Positions 50,903 through 59,523 of a stretch of DNA of 64,000 nucleotides are shown one piece after another; position 1 is the first letter of the stretch; every line of letters starts with the position of its first letter. The stretch spans positions 129,756-193,755 of the forward strand of contig NZ_FNVF01000001.1 in the NCBI RefSeq assembly GCF_900107975.1, given 5' to 3'. Below the pieces are notes generated by a model that was not told where the DNA came from, ran no database searches, and was given only the letters and a program-made list of their open reading frames with translations. Origin of the DNA: Paenibacillus sp. UNC499MF. GTDB taxonomy: Bacteria; Bacillota; Bacilli; Paenibacillales; NBRC-103111. The position numbers and the translations under genes were made by a program.

Positions 50903-51907
50903 GTGCTGAACAAAAGCGTCTATTACAGCCGGTTCGGCCCGCCGGCAGAAGTGCTGGAGATCCGCAGCGCCCCTGCCGTGCCGCCGGGGCCCGGCGAGAT
51001 CCGGGTGCGGATGCTGGCCCGGCCCATCAACCCCTCGGATCTGATTCCCGTGCGTGGAGCCTATGCTCACCGGATCGCGCTCCCCGCCGTACCCGGCTAT
51101 GAAGGCGTGGGCATCGTCGAGGAGACGGGCCCTTCCGTTCCGGCGGGGCTTCTCGGCGGACGCGTGCTCCCGCTGCGGGGCGAGGGGACTTGGCAGGAAT
51201 CCGTCCTCGCGCCCGCCGGGCTGGCCATCCCGGTTCCGGCGGACATTCCCGACGAGACGGCCGTCCAGCTCTATATCAACCCCGTCACCGCCTGGGCGGT
51301 ATGCGAGACGCTTCGCCTGGGATACGGCGATACGCTCGTCGTCAACGCCTGCGGCTCGGCGATCGGCCGGGTATTCGCGCAGCTGGCGGGGGTTTTCAAC
51401 TATGAGCTGATTGCGGTTACCCGCAGCGGGGCTCATACGGAGGAGCTGCTGCGTCTCGGCGCGTCTCATGTCATCAGCACGGGCGCTACGCCGCTTCGCG
51501 AAGAGGTGCTGTCCCGGACCGGCGGCCTGGGTGCGACCGCGGCCGTGGACAGCATAGGCGGCCCGGACGGGGCCGCTCTCGCCGGCTGCGTGAGACCCGG
51601 CGGCACCGTGTTCAGCCTCGGGCTGCTGTCCGGGGTGCCGGTGGACTGGGCGCAGATGTCCCGGCTGTACCGGGTGGACGCGCGGCCGTTCTGGCTCCGG
51701 CACTGGATCCGCCATGCTTCCGCCGAGAAGTGGCGGGGGACGTTCGAGGAGATCATGGAGCTTGTCGGCGACGGCAGATTGAGCCTGATGCAGATCGCCG
51801 CCCGCTGCGGGCTGGACGACGTTCATGCCGCCGTGGCGGCTTTCGAGTCCGGTCTGCCCGGGAAGATCTTGCTGACCGGGGTCGGGGATGAAGGCTTGCG
51901 CGGATAG
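50903..51907 (+). CDS. zinc-independent MDR oxidoreductase (quinone oxidoreductase/enoyl reductase-like)
   Basis: A 334-residue medium-chain dehydrogenase/reductase. GroES-like N-terminal half with INPSDLIPVRGAY and PGYEGVGIVEETG, and Rossmann half with VVNACGSAIGRVFAQLAG. Cys/His zinc ligands of alcohol dehydrogenases are absent, as in quinone oxidoreductases and mitochondrial-type enoyl reductases. GTG 50903 follows AGGAGAG; the frame extends left to 50798 through a GC-rich hairpin and is not used. Very GC-rich. Confidence 0.87.
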   Translation: MLNKSVYYSRFGPPAEVLEIRSAPAVPPGPGEIRVRMLARPINPSDLIPVRGAYAHRIALPAVPGYEGVGIVEETGPSVPAGLLGGRVLPLRGEGTWQESVLAPAGLAIPVPADIPDETAVQLYINPVTAWAVCETLRLGYGDTLVVNACGSAIGRVFAQLAGVFNYELIAVTRSGAHTEELLRLGASHVISTGATPLREEVLSRTGGLGATAAVDSIGGPDGAALAGCVRPGGTVFSLGLLSGVPVDWAQMSRLYRVDARPFWLRHWIRHASAEKWRGTFEEIMELVGDGRLSLMQIAARCGLDDVHAAVAAFESGLPGKILLTGVGDEGLRG

Positions 51908-51909
51908 AG

Positions 51910-52035
51910 TGATAGAATCGGTCCGCAACTACATAGGAGTCAGGAGAAAAAGGCCGATGAGCCCGTAGAGGGCCCCCCTTCATCTCGGGAAAGTTCACCT
52001 GTTCATGGTGGCTTTCCTTTTCTTTTTTGGGTAGG
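51910..52035 (+). promoter_or_regulatory. promoter and structured leader of the K+ transporter
   Basis: An extended -10 TGATAGAAT (51910-51918) is followed by a leader that folds: GATGA and TCATC enclose GCCC-GTAGA-GGGC (about 51956-51983). Then GAAAGTTCACC and GGTGGCTTTC form a stem (about 51988-52015) before a T-rich run. A terminator-like hairpin thus sits about 45 bases before the start codon. It does not match the c-di-AMP (ydaO) riboswitch as I know it. Confidence 0.5.
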
Positions 52036-52073
52036 ATAGAAGGGAATGTGTCAGTGAGAAGGAGATTAGAAAC

Positions 52074-53429
52074 ATGGGTAAAAAACGAAGGATTCTGATC
52101 CGTTTTACGCCGCCGCAAACTTTGGCGCTCGGAATCCTGGCTATTATTTTAATAGGATCGGTGCTGCTTTCGCTGCCTGCCGCCTCCGCCTCCGGGGAGC
52201 CGATCTCTTATTTGGACGCTTTTTTTATGGCGACTTCGGCGGCTTGTGTGACGGGGCTGTCCGTGCTGAACGCGGGCGTGCATTTCTCTTTGTTCGGCCA
52301 GATCGTCATCCTTATGCTGGTGCAGACAGGCGGGCTGGGGTTTATGACGATGGCCACTTTAATCGCGCTTGTGCTGCGCAAGCGGATCACCCTCAAGGAG
52401 CGGCTGCTTCTGCAGGAAGCGATGAATCAAGGGTCCGTGGAGGGCATTGTGCGGCTGATCCGCAAGGTGCTGACTTACGCGCTTGCCATCGAGCTGGCGG
52501 GGGCATTCCTTCTGACCGTGCGCTGGGCGTTCGACATGCCGCTCGGACAAGCTGTTTACTTTGGCGTTTTTCATAGTATATCCATCTTCAATAACGCGGG
52601 GTTCGATTTGTTCAGCAGCCTGCCCGGCGCCCAGGGAAGCTTGATGGCGTATGTCAACGATCCTTACGTGAATATTGTGGTTATCGGACTTATGATTCTC
52701 GGAGGCATCGGCTTTATCGTCATAGCGGACGTGCTCGAATTCAAGCGGACCCGGCAGCTCACGCTCCATTCCAAGGTAGTGCTTTCGGCAACGGGACTGC
52801 TCATTCTGCTCGGTTCCCTCGTGATCTTCATCTTCGAGTATACGAACCCGCTTACCATGCAGCCGCTCAGCCTGCCGGGCAAAGTCTTCGCCGCCTTCTT
52901 CCAGTCGGCGACGACCCGGTCGACGGGCATGAACACGATCGATATCGAATCGTTTCGCCAGGCAACCCAGTTCTTTGTAATTATTCTCATGTTTATCGGA
53001 GCGGCGCCGGGTTCGGCGGGCGGAGGGATCAAAATTACGACGTTCGCGATTCTCATCGGTGCGGTCGTTACGATGGTCCGGGGCAAGGAGGATATCGTAT
53101 TTTTCCGCAAAAGACTCCCGGAGGAACGCATTTATAAGGCGACGACGCTGACGCTGATGTCTCTTATTCTGGTCGTAACGGGAACGATGATTCTTTCGGT
53201 CCTGCAGGACGGGCCTTTTATCAAAATCCTGTTCGAGGTCACGTCGGCTTTCGGTACGGCCGGCATCTCTCTGGGGCTGACGCCTGACCTTACCCCGCCC
53301 AGCAAAATTCTGATGTCGCTCCTGATGTTTGTCGGCCGGCTGGGCCCGCTGACGCTTGCCTATGCGCTGACGCCGAAAGGGACGAAAGAGCTGTACCGGT
53401 ACCCGGAAGGAAAAATTACAATCGGGTAA
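52074..53429 (+). CDS. ktrB: K+ transporter subunit, TrkH/KtrB family
   Basis: A 451-residue membrane channel subunit with four M1-P-M2 repeats. The selectivity-filter loops, each with the conserved Gly, are visible: AACVTGLS, IFNNAGFD, ATTRSTGMN and FGTAGISLG. The short N-terminus and LILTMGGLGF-like QTGGLGFMTMATL place it with KtrB/KtrD rather than TrkH of enteric bacteria. The regulatory RCK subunit KtrA is not adjacent, so it must be encoded elsewhere, as for ktrD-type orphan genes. GAAGGAGAT precedes ATG 52074. The leader may control it. Confidence 0.92.
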   Translation: MGKKRRILIRFTPPQTLALGILAIILIGSVLLSLPAASASGEPISYLDAFFMATSAACVTGLSVLNAGVHFSLFGQIVILMLVQTGGLGFMTMATLIALVLRKRITLKERLLLQEAMNQGSVEGIVRLIRKVLTYALAIELAGAFLLTVRWAFDMPLGQAVYFGVFHSISIFNNAGFDLFSSLPGAQGSLMAYVNDPYVNIVVIGLMILGGIGFIVIADVLEFKRTRQLTLHSKVVLSATGLLILLGSLVIFIFEYTNPLTMQPLSLPGKVFAAFFQSATTRSTGMNTIDIESFRQATQFFVIILMFIGAAPGSAGGGIKITTFAILIGAVVTMVRGKEDIVFFRKRLPEERIYKATTLTLMSLILVVTGTMILSVLQDGPFIKILFEVTSAFGTAGISLGLTPDLTPPSKILMSLLMFVGRLGPLTLAYALTPKGTKELYRYPEGKITIG

Positions 53430-53464
53430 GAGGCCGCGTCTCCGCCTGAAACTGAAAAAAGGGT

Positions 53465-53585
53465 TTGACAGTTTTTCGGCGGCGTTTTATAATTCCTAGT
53501 ATTCCAATTGGATAAAAGAATACCTTGTTGACCAGACCACTGGAGACACTATTTCGTTTAACGCGGATAGTGTCTTTTTTATTTG
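53465..53585 (+). promoter_or_regulatory. consensus sigma-A promoter with attenuator-like leader
   Basis: TTGACA (53465-53470), 17 bases, TATAAT (53488-53493) is a perfect sigma-A promoter. The leader then has a hairpin GTATTC/GAATAC, a small CCAG-ACCA-CTGG stem, and GACACTAT/ATAGTGTC followed by TTTTTT, a terminator. The first gene starts about 95 bases after that terminator. This suggests constitutive initiation with regulated read-through into the amidohydrolase/ABC operon. Confidence 0.65.
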
Positions 53586-53677
53586 CCGGGCACCTGTCCT
53601 GACGGGTTAATGCGAGTTCCGGGCGGGACGCATGAGGGCCTGGCGATGGAAGCGGAGCAGCAGGAGGAGGAACGGAC

Positions 53678-54628
53678 ATGTTCAAAGACGGGTTCAAAGT
53701 CTTCGATATTCACGGGCACCTGCCTTACGCGCAGCAGTTTGTCAAACACGATGAAGTGATCGACGGCGCGCAGGCCAGACGGGCAGAGCGCATGCGGCTC
53801 ACTTGGGATTTTCCGTCCGGACCGGACACCGGGCCGGGTGCGGAGCGGCCGGTTATCGACCGCTGGGCCGACGAGCTTGACAAGCACGGAATCGGGGGAT
53901 TGAATTTTCTTACGGCGCGGGGAAACGACGATTTAAGAGAGCAAATTTCCAAGTATCCCGGCAAATTTACGGGCTTCGCCCATCATTCCATCGAAGCGCC
54001 GGACGCGGTGGAAGAGCTGCAGAGAGCCGTAGACGAGCTTGGGCTCAGAGGGTACAAATTGTTCGGCCCGCTTATTCAGACATCGCTCGACGATCCGTCG
54101 CTGAGGCCCGTCTGGAGTTTTCTGGCGGAGCGCAAGCTGCCCGTACTGATCCATTTCGGATTATTGGGACATACGGGCGGCATCGTGCAGCACCGGAACA
54201 TCAATCCCTTGGCCATTTTTAACGTGGCCCGGGAATTTACGGATATTCCGATCCTTATTCCGCACTTCGGAGCGGGGTACTACCAGGAGCTGCTGCACCT
54301 GTGCTGGGGATGCCCGAATGTGCTCGTCGACACGTCCGGTTCCAACCAGTGGATGCGGTGGACGCCCTACGACCTGACGCTGGAAACCTTGTTCCGCAAA
54401 ACCGTAGAGCTGATCGGTCCCGAACGCGTCGTATACGGATCGGATTCCAGCGGTTTTCCCCGCGGGTACGTGTACCGCTATTTGCAGGACCAGGTCCGTG
54501 TATGCAGGGAACTTCGTTTCAGCGAAACGGACATCCGGAGCATTTTCGGCAATAACGCGAGAAGGCTGCTCCGTATAACGGAAACAGCCGCAGGCGTTCA
54601 AGAATCTAAAGGAGTGGAAATCCTATGA
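53678..54628 (+). CDS. amidohydrolase-family (amidohydrolase 2) protein
   Basis: A 316-residue TIM-barrel metal hydrolase or decarboxylase. HxH metal motif His12/His14 (FDIHGHLP), then HFGLLGHTGG and IPHFGAGYYQELLHL, and late YGSDSSGFPRG with the metal-binding Asp. The substrate is likely a sugar-acid-derived or lactone compound brought in by the linked importer, but this is not determinable. AGGAGGAGGA precedes ATG 53678. Its stop overlaps the binding-protein start by 4 bases, which is strong evidence for joint function. Confidence 0.87.
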   Translation: MFKDGFKVFDIHGHLPYAQQFVKHDEVIDGAQARRAERMRLTWDFPSGPDTGPGAERPVIDRWADELDKHGIGGLNFLTARGNDDLREQISKYPGKFTGFAHHSIEAPDAVEELQRAVDELGLRGYKLFGPLIQTSLDDPSLRPVWSFLAERKLPVLIHFGLLGHTGGIVQHRNINPLAIFNVAREFTDIPILIPHFGAGYYQELLHLCWGCPNVLVDTSGSNQWMRWTPYDLTLETLFRKTVELIGPERVVYGSDSSGFPRGYVYRYLQDQVRVCRELRFSETDIRSIFGNNARRLLRITETAAGVQESKGVEIL

Positions 54629-55998
54629 GCCAAAGGATCACAGGCCAGAGAAGAAACGACAAGCCGCGAAACGGAATTTTTCGTCTTGCGGCATTAACGC
54701 TGGCCGCCGCGCTGAGCGCGGGATTGGCAGCCGGCTGCTCGGGAAGCGGCTCGAAGGACGCTTCGGGGCGGCAATCCGGTGGCGCGGAGCAGGAAGGGAA
54801 AGTGACGATCGAGTATTGGCAGTACCAGTATCCGGTCAAGGTGGAACTCATTAATTCGCTTATTCAAGAATTCGAGAAGACTCATCCGAACATTACCGTC
54901 AAACAAACCAATTTTCCTTACGACCAGTATAACGAAAAAGTGGCCACGCTGATTCCGGCCGGCAAAGGACCGGATGTAATCAACCTGTACTACGGCTGGC
55001 TTCCGAAGTATACGGCCTCCGGCTATTTGCAGCCTTTGCCGAAGGAATCGTTCCCTGATTCGAAGATCAAAGAAGAATTTTTCCCATTCGTTGAAGCGGC
55101 CAAAATCGGCGGCAGCTACTACGCCATTCCGACGGCCGTCCGGACGCTGGGTTTGTATTACAACAAGGATCTGTTTGCCCAAGGAGGCCTGGACCCGGCC
55201 AAACCTCCCGCGACTTGGGAAGAGCTCGTGGATTATTCGAAAAAACTGACCCGGAAAGACGCCAAAGGCGAATTTATCGTCGAAGGCATGGCCTGGCAGC
55301 CGAATTCCCAGCTGCACCACTGGTACCGGGATGCGCTTGTCTATCAGGCCGGAGGCAAGGATATCAGCGAAGACCGCAAGCGCGTCCTGTGGAACGAAAC
55401 TCCCGCGGGGCTTGAAGCGTTCCGGTATCTGCTCGATTTTGCCACCTTACATAAAGTCGGAACGAAGGATTTTTACAACGATGATATCACGGCATTCAAA
55501 GGAGGCCACGCGGCGATGAATATCGACGGCTCGTTTCAGCTCGGGGGAATCAAGAAAGACGCGCCGAATCTGAATTTCGCCGTGGCTCCGCTGCCCGCTT
55601 ACAAAGGCAAAGCCACCCAGGCTTCTTTCTGGGCCAACGGAATCACCAAAAACGCCAAAGGCAAGAAGCTGGAGGCGGCAACCGAGTTTCTCAAGTTTTT
55701 GACGAGCAAGGAAGTGCAGGAGCAGTGGGTGGAAAAAGTCGGCGAGCTGCCGGCATCGAAGGCCGTCGCCCTTCAGGATAAATACGCCAAGGACGAGAAG
55801 CTCGGTCCGTTCATCCGCCAGCTCGGCGACGCTAACGCCCATTTCTTCGTGGACGAAAAGCTGGAGCGGGACTATTTCGTCCAGGCCGCGGACAGCGTCG
55901 TGCTGAACAAGGTTCCCGTCGAGAAAGCTTTCGAGGAGCTTGTGGCGAAAACCCAGAAGCTCTACGACGACTATTGGGCGAAGCAGGCTAAAAAATGA
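54625..55998 (+). CDS. ABC transporter solute-binding lipoprotein (third importer)
   Basis: A 457-residue SBP_bac_1 lipoprotein. A longer N-region (MSQRITGQRRNDKPRNG) precedes the hydrophobic core and lipobox AAGC (Cys about 38). The mature start is VTIEYWQYQYPVKVELINSLIQEFEKTHPNITVKQTNF. It overlaps both neighbours by 4 bases (ATGA), so the operon is translationally coupled. No two-component system is adjacent, unlike the two importers in the nan region. Ligand unknown. Confidence 0.92.
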   Translation: MSQRITGQRRNDKPRNGIFRLAALTLAAALSAGLAAGCSGSGSKDASGRQSGGAEQEGKVTIEYWQYQYPVKVELINSLIQEFEKTHPNITVKQTNFPYDQYNEKVATLIPAGKGPDVINLYYGWLPKYTASGYLQPLPKESFPDSKIKEEFFPFVEAAKIGGSYYAIPTAVRTLGLYYNKDLFAQGGLDPAKPPATWEELVDYSKKLTRKDAKGEFIVEGMAWQPNSQLHHWYRDALVYQAGGKDISEDRKRVLWNETPAGLEAFRYLLDFATLHKVGTKDFYNDDITAFKGGHAAMNIDGSFQLGGIKKDAPNLNFAVAPLPAYKGKATQASFWANGITKNAKGKKLEAATEFLKFLTSKEVQEQWVEKVGELPASKAVALQDKYAKDEKLGPFIRQLGDANAHFFVDEKLERDYFVQAADSVVLNKVPVEKAFEELVAKTQKLYDDYWAKQAKK

Positions 55999-56864
55999 AG
56001 CGGCAGCGGCTCTTATTCGTCTATGCCTGCTTACTCGTTCCGCTGCTGTTTTTCATCGGTGTCCGGATCATTCCCATCGTGTATTCCTTTCTGGTCGGTT
56101 TCCGCGAATGGGATCTGCTGTCGGAGGAGAAGCCGTTCGTCGGTTTCTCCAATTATCTGGCTTTGTACCACGACCCAGTGTTCCTGATTTCGCTTAAAAA
56201 CACCGCTCTTTACGTCCTGATCGGGGTACCCGGACAGCTTGCGGCAGGACTTGCCGTTGCTCTGCTTCTTCAGCGGATTATCCGGTTCAAAGGTTTTTTC
56301 CGGACGGTTTACTTCCTGCCCTACGTCACCAGCGTCGTTGCGGTAAGCTGGGTGTTCCGCTGGATTTTTATGAAGAACGGCGTCGTCAACGGCCTTTTGC
56401 TCAAAATGGGTCTGCCGTCCCAGCTGTTTCTGGGCTCGCCGGACCAGGCTATTTTTATCGTCACCGCCGCTATGATCTGGCAGAACCTCGGCTTTCAAAT
56501 GCTGATTTTCCTGACAGGTCTGGAAAGTATCCCGAAACAATACGAGGAAGCGGCCGCCATTGATGGAGCGGGCGCATGGCAGCGATTCGTTCATATCACG
56601 CTTCCCCTGTTGAATCCGGTCCTGCTGTTTTCCGTCATTATCGCGAGTATTTCGTATTTGCAGTCTTTCACCCAGATTTTGAACATGACGTCGGGGGGCG
56701 GGCCGCTTAACTCCACGAAATCAGTGGCGGTTTATATTTACGAGCTGGCCTTCAAGCAGTTCAATATGGGCCAGGCGGGCGCGGCGACCGTCGTCCTGTT
56801 CCTCCTTATTCTTCTCTTATCGCTGCTGCAGCTCAAAACGCTAAACCGCGAAGTCGAATCTTAA
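55995..56864 (+). CDS. ABC sugar permease, MalF/UgpA type (third importer)
   Basis: A 289-residue permease with six membrane segments and the EAA loop QYEEAAAIDGAGAWQRFVHI. It overlaps the binding-protein gene by 4 bases and has no separate strong binding site, so coupling is likely. Ends shortly before the second permease (12 bases). Confidence 0.93.
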   Translation: MKRQRLLFVYACLLVPLLFFIGVRIIPIVYSFLVGFREWDLLSEEKPFVGFSNYLALYHDPVFLISLKNTALYVLIGVPGQLAAGLAVALLLQRIIRFKGFFRTVYFLPYVTSVVAVSWVFRWIFMKNGVVNGLLLKMGLPSQLFLGSPDQAIFIVTAAMIWQNLGFQMLIFLTGLESIPKQYEEAAAIDGAGAWQRFVHITLPLLNPVLLFSVIIASISYLQSFTQILNMTSGGGPLNSTKSVAVYIYELAFKQFNMGQAGAATVVLFLLILLLSLLQLKTLNREVES

Positions 56865-56876
56865 AGGAGGACGGCC

Positions 56877-57782
56877 ATGAATAAATATGATTGGGCTGCG
56901 GAGCATGCGGGAATCCGGAGGCGGGACGGCGGCAAGACCGTCAGGAGCACTGCCCGGAACGGCATCCGTATCCGCCCGTCCGCCTTTCCGGCCTATTTCC
57001 TGCTGGGCTCAGGTGCGGCCGTCATGGTGTTCCCCTTTCTGTGGATGATCGCCACCACGCTGAAAACGCCGCAGGATGTGTTTTCGCTGAGCCTGATTCC
57101 CCCGGAGGCGACCTTGGACAATATCCGGACGCTTTTCACGGAGACGCTGTATACGACCTGGATCGTCAACAGTCTGATCGTGGCCGTCATTACGACGGTC
57201 TCCGTCTGCTTTTTCGATACCGTGGTCGGATACATTCTGGCGAAATTCACGTTTCCGGGTAAAACCGTCATTTTCGTCGGAATTCTGAGCACGCTGATGG
57301 TTCCGACGGAAATGTTGATCATCCCGTGGTATCTGCTTGCGGCCAAGCTGGAGCTGGTCGATACGTACCTGGGTATTCTTTTTCCGGGCCTCATTTCCGC
57401 GTTCGGCATTTTTCTCATGAAGCAGTTCATGGAATCCGTCCCGCGCGATCTGCTCGACGCGGCCCGCATCGACGGCATGGGCGAGTGGGGCATCCTGCTC
57501 CGGGTGGTCGTTCCGCTGGTCAAGCCGGCGCTGGCAACGCTGTGCATTTTAACGTTTCTGGGCAGCTGGAACGCGTTTATCTGGCCCCTGATCGTTACGC
57601 AAACGCCGGAACAGCTGACGATTCCCGTCGGGCTCGCGTTCTTTTCCAGCGAATCGGGCGACAGCGGGAACTGGACGCTAATCATGGCCGGAGCGGCTGT
57701 TTCGATTCTGCCTCTCCTTGCGGTATTTCTGCTGTTTCAGAAGCAGATTATCCGCGGCATCGCCATGACCGGTTTCAAATAA
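56877..57782 (+). CDS. ABC sugar permease, MalG type (third importer)
   Basis: A 301-residue permease with six membrane segments, a longer cytoplasmic N-terminus (about 35 residues, Arg-rich) and the EAA loop DLLDAARIDGMGEWGILLRV. AAAGGAGGA precedes ATG 56877. It is the last clearly linked gene of the operon; as for the other importers, the ATPase is elsewhere. Confidence 0.93.
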   Translation: MNKYDWAAEHAGIRRRDGGKTVRSTARNGIRIRPSAFPAYFLLGSGAAVMVFPFLWMIATTLKTPQDVFSLSLIPPEATLDNIRTLFTETLYTTWIVNSLIVAVITTVSVCFFDTVVGYILAKFTFPGKTVIFVGILSTLMVPTEMLIIPWYLLAAKLELVDTYLGILFPGLISAFGIFLMKQFMESVPRDLLDAARIDGMGEWGILLRVVVPLVKPALATLCILTFLGSWNAFIWPLIVTQTPEQLTIPVGLAFFSSESGDSGNWTLIMAGAAVSILPLLAVFLLFQKQIIRGIAMTGFK

Positions 57783-57962
57783 GCCGGGTAAGGGAAAGGG
57801 CGTGCGAAGCGGGCAGCCGGCGGCGTATGACCGCCGTCGTATGAAGCCGGGAACACACGCCGGGAGCTTCGACCGGGAGTAGCATTTTCCGCAGCCGGGA
57901 ACCCTATCTCCGGGAACCTTTTCCGCGGGGACAGCGACGACGATGACAAGGAGGAATGCGCA

Positions 57963-58253
57963 TTGAACAGGCAGACCGAAAGTAACGGGCAGGCGGACAC
58001 GGCGGCAAAATCCGGGCCGGGAGCCGAAGGCTTGACGGACACCCGGGGCGGCGAAATCCGGCAGTCCGCTTTTGAAGATGTGACGACAGGCGGCAAGTCC
58101 GCCGACGACACGATACCGCTGAAAATTTTCGAGGATGTCAGCGCCCACGACCGGTTCGGGCTGCGGGCCGACGATTCGGCGGCCGACGACGAAGTGGATC
58201 TGGACCCGTCGGGAGCGATCCAGTCCAAGGAAAGACAGAACGTCTGGAGCTGA
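57963..58253 (+). CDS. small acidic, probably disordered protein
   Basis: A 96-residue hydrophilic protein rich in Asp, Glu, Ser, Gly and Ala, without hydrophobic core or known motif. It starts at TTG 57963 after AAGGAGGAA and ends with a terminator structure. Size and composition recall small stress or spore proteins, but this is only an impression. Confidence 0.58.
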   Translation: MNRQTESNGQADTAAKSGPGAEGLTDTRGGEIRQSAFEDVTTGGKSADDTIPLKIFEDVSAHDRFGLRADDSAADDEVDLDPSGAIQSKERQNVWS

Positions 58254-58270
58254 CCGGCCGGACGCAGGTT

Positions 58271-58351
58271 ATCCCCTTTCTGCTGCACGGCTGCCGGCAA
58301 GGTCCACTTGCCCGCAGCCTGCCAAACGAAAGGGGATTTTTTTCGTTTGGC
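58271..58351 (+). terminator. terminator overlapping a second, exclusive hairpin
   Basis: ATCCCCTTTC (58271-58280) pairs exactly with GAAAGGGGAT (58328-58337), with an inner stem GGCTGC...GCAGCC, followed by a T-run. A second hairpin, GCCAAACGAAA (58321-58331) with TTTCGTTTGGC (58341-58351), is also exact (11 of 11) but shares bases and the T-run with the first, so both cannot form together. Confidence 0.75.
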
Positions 58352-58454
58352 AATGAAACCGCTATTAGCCGTCCCGCGTAAGGGTGATTTGGCGGAATGG
58401 TTTCGTGGTAACCTATCCCTAACTATCTTTTTACTTAGGAGGATTCATTTTCTT

Positions 58455-59441
58455 ATGAGCCCGGATGCTGAACGCACGAATTGGTTGGACCTGATCAAGA
58501 AAGGAAATATGTCTTCGGCTACGGCGGCCCTCGGGAATACGATTATTGCGATCGTAAAAGGAGTTGCGGCCTCGCTGACGGGGAGCGGCGCTATGTTCGC
58601 GTCTACGATGCACTCCATTGCGGACGCCGTTAACCAGATGTTCGTGTTTACGGGCAGCGTGCTAGCGGAGAAAAAGGCGACCCGTCGCTTTCCGACGGGC
58701 TTCGGCCGCGTCATCAACATCTTCTGCATGATCGCGGTACTCGTCGTCACTTTCATGGCCTATGAAACGATAAGAGAAGGGCTGCACCTGCTGCAGCATC
58801 CGGCCGAATCCCACGGATTTTGGCTGAATGTTTCGGTTCTCGTCCTGTCCATCGTGATTGACGGCTACGTGCTGTACAAAGCAATGAAGGAAGTTATCAA
58901 AGAATCCAGGGCGGAAGCGTCCGGCTTCGGAATCGTCAAAGCCTCCTTCAAGCACGTGAAACGTGCGGCGCCTCCAACGCGGCTCGTCTTCTACGAAGAT
59001 CTCGTTGCGACAACGGGAGCTCTGCTCGCCCTCATTGCGGTGGTCGTTACCTCGCTTACGAATTTCAGCGCCCTTGACGGGTTGATGACGATTTTGATCG
59101 GTTTGCTGATGATATTCGTCGCGTTCCGCGTCGGTTACGACAATATGGTCGGCCTCATCGGCGTATCCGCGCCTCCGGACGTGGAGGACAAGGTATCCGG
59201 AATTATTTTTTCCGAGACGCTTGTGACGGACATTTATCAGCTGCGTGTTCTTCAGGAAGGCCGCTACTACCATGTGGAAGGCTTGATCGAGCTGAAACCG
59301 GGTCTCACGCTCGCCGAAGCGGATGATGTCAAATTCCGCGTGCGGGACAAGCTGCTTGGAGATCCCGATATCGCGGACGTGACGCTCGGGATTCTCGAAG
59401 ACAACGGGGTGAAGGACTGGGTGCCCGCGGCCAACAGATAA
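58455..59441 (+). CDS. cation diffusion facilitator (metal efflux) transporter
   Basis: A 328-residue CDF protein that exports a divalent metal against protons. The Pfam Cation_efflux core begins at about residue 20 with SATAALGNTIIAIVKGVAASLTGSGAMFASTMHSIADAVNQ, where the SxxHSxxD-like metal site is HSIADAVNQ. Six membrane segments are followed by a C-terminal cytoplasmic domain (RVLQEGRYYHVEGLIELKP). ATG 58455 is used (AGGAGG upstream); the frame reaches further left through the hairpins. Metal specificity is not predictable. Confidence 0.9.
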   Translation: MSPDAERTNWLDLIKKGNMSSATAALGNTIIAIVKGVAASLTGSGAMFASTMHSIADAVNQMFVFTGSVLAEKKATRRFPTGFGRVINIFCMIAVLVVTFMAYETIREGLHLLQHPAESHGFWLNVSVLVLSIVIDGYVLYKAMKEVIKESRAEASGFGIVKASFKHVKRAAPPTRLVFYEDLVATTGALLALIAVVVTSLTNFSALDGLMTILIGLLMIFVAFRVGYDNMVGLIGVSAPPDVEDKVSGIIFSETLVTDIYQLRVLQEGRYYHVEGLIELKPGLTLAEADDVKFRVRDKLLGDPDIADVTLGILEDNGVKDWVPAANR

Positions 59442-59483
59442 CGCCTTCCAACTCCTTAACTTTTTATGCCGTGAAAAAGAACG

Positions 59484-59519
59484 CAAAAAATCCCGCCGGA
59501 TCAACCGGCGGGATTTTTT
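59484..59519. terminator. bidirectional rho-independent terminator
   Basis: AAAAAATCCCGCCGG pairs with CCGGCGGGATTTTTT. Runs on both sides let it serve the CDF gene and the convergent giant gene. Confidence 0.93.
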
Positions 59520-59523
59520 GCGT

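Noticed and set aside
51910-52035. c-di-AMP (ydaO/kimA) riboswitch before the K+ transporter
   Set aside because: The conserved segments I know from that riboswitch are not visible and the leader seems too short; left as an unclassified structured leader.
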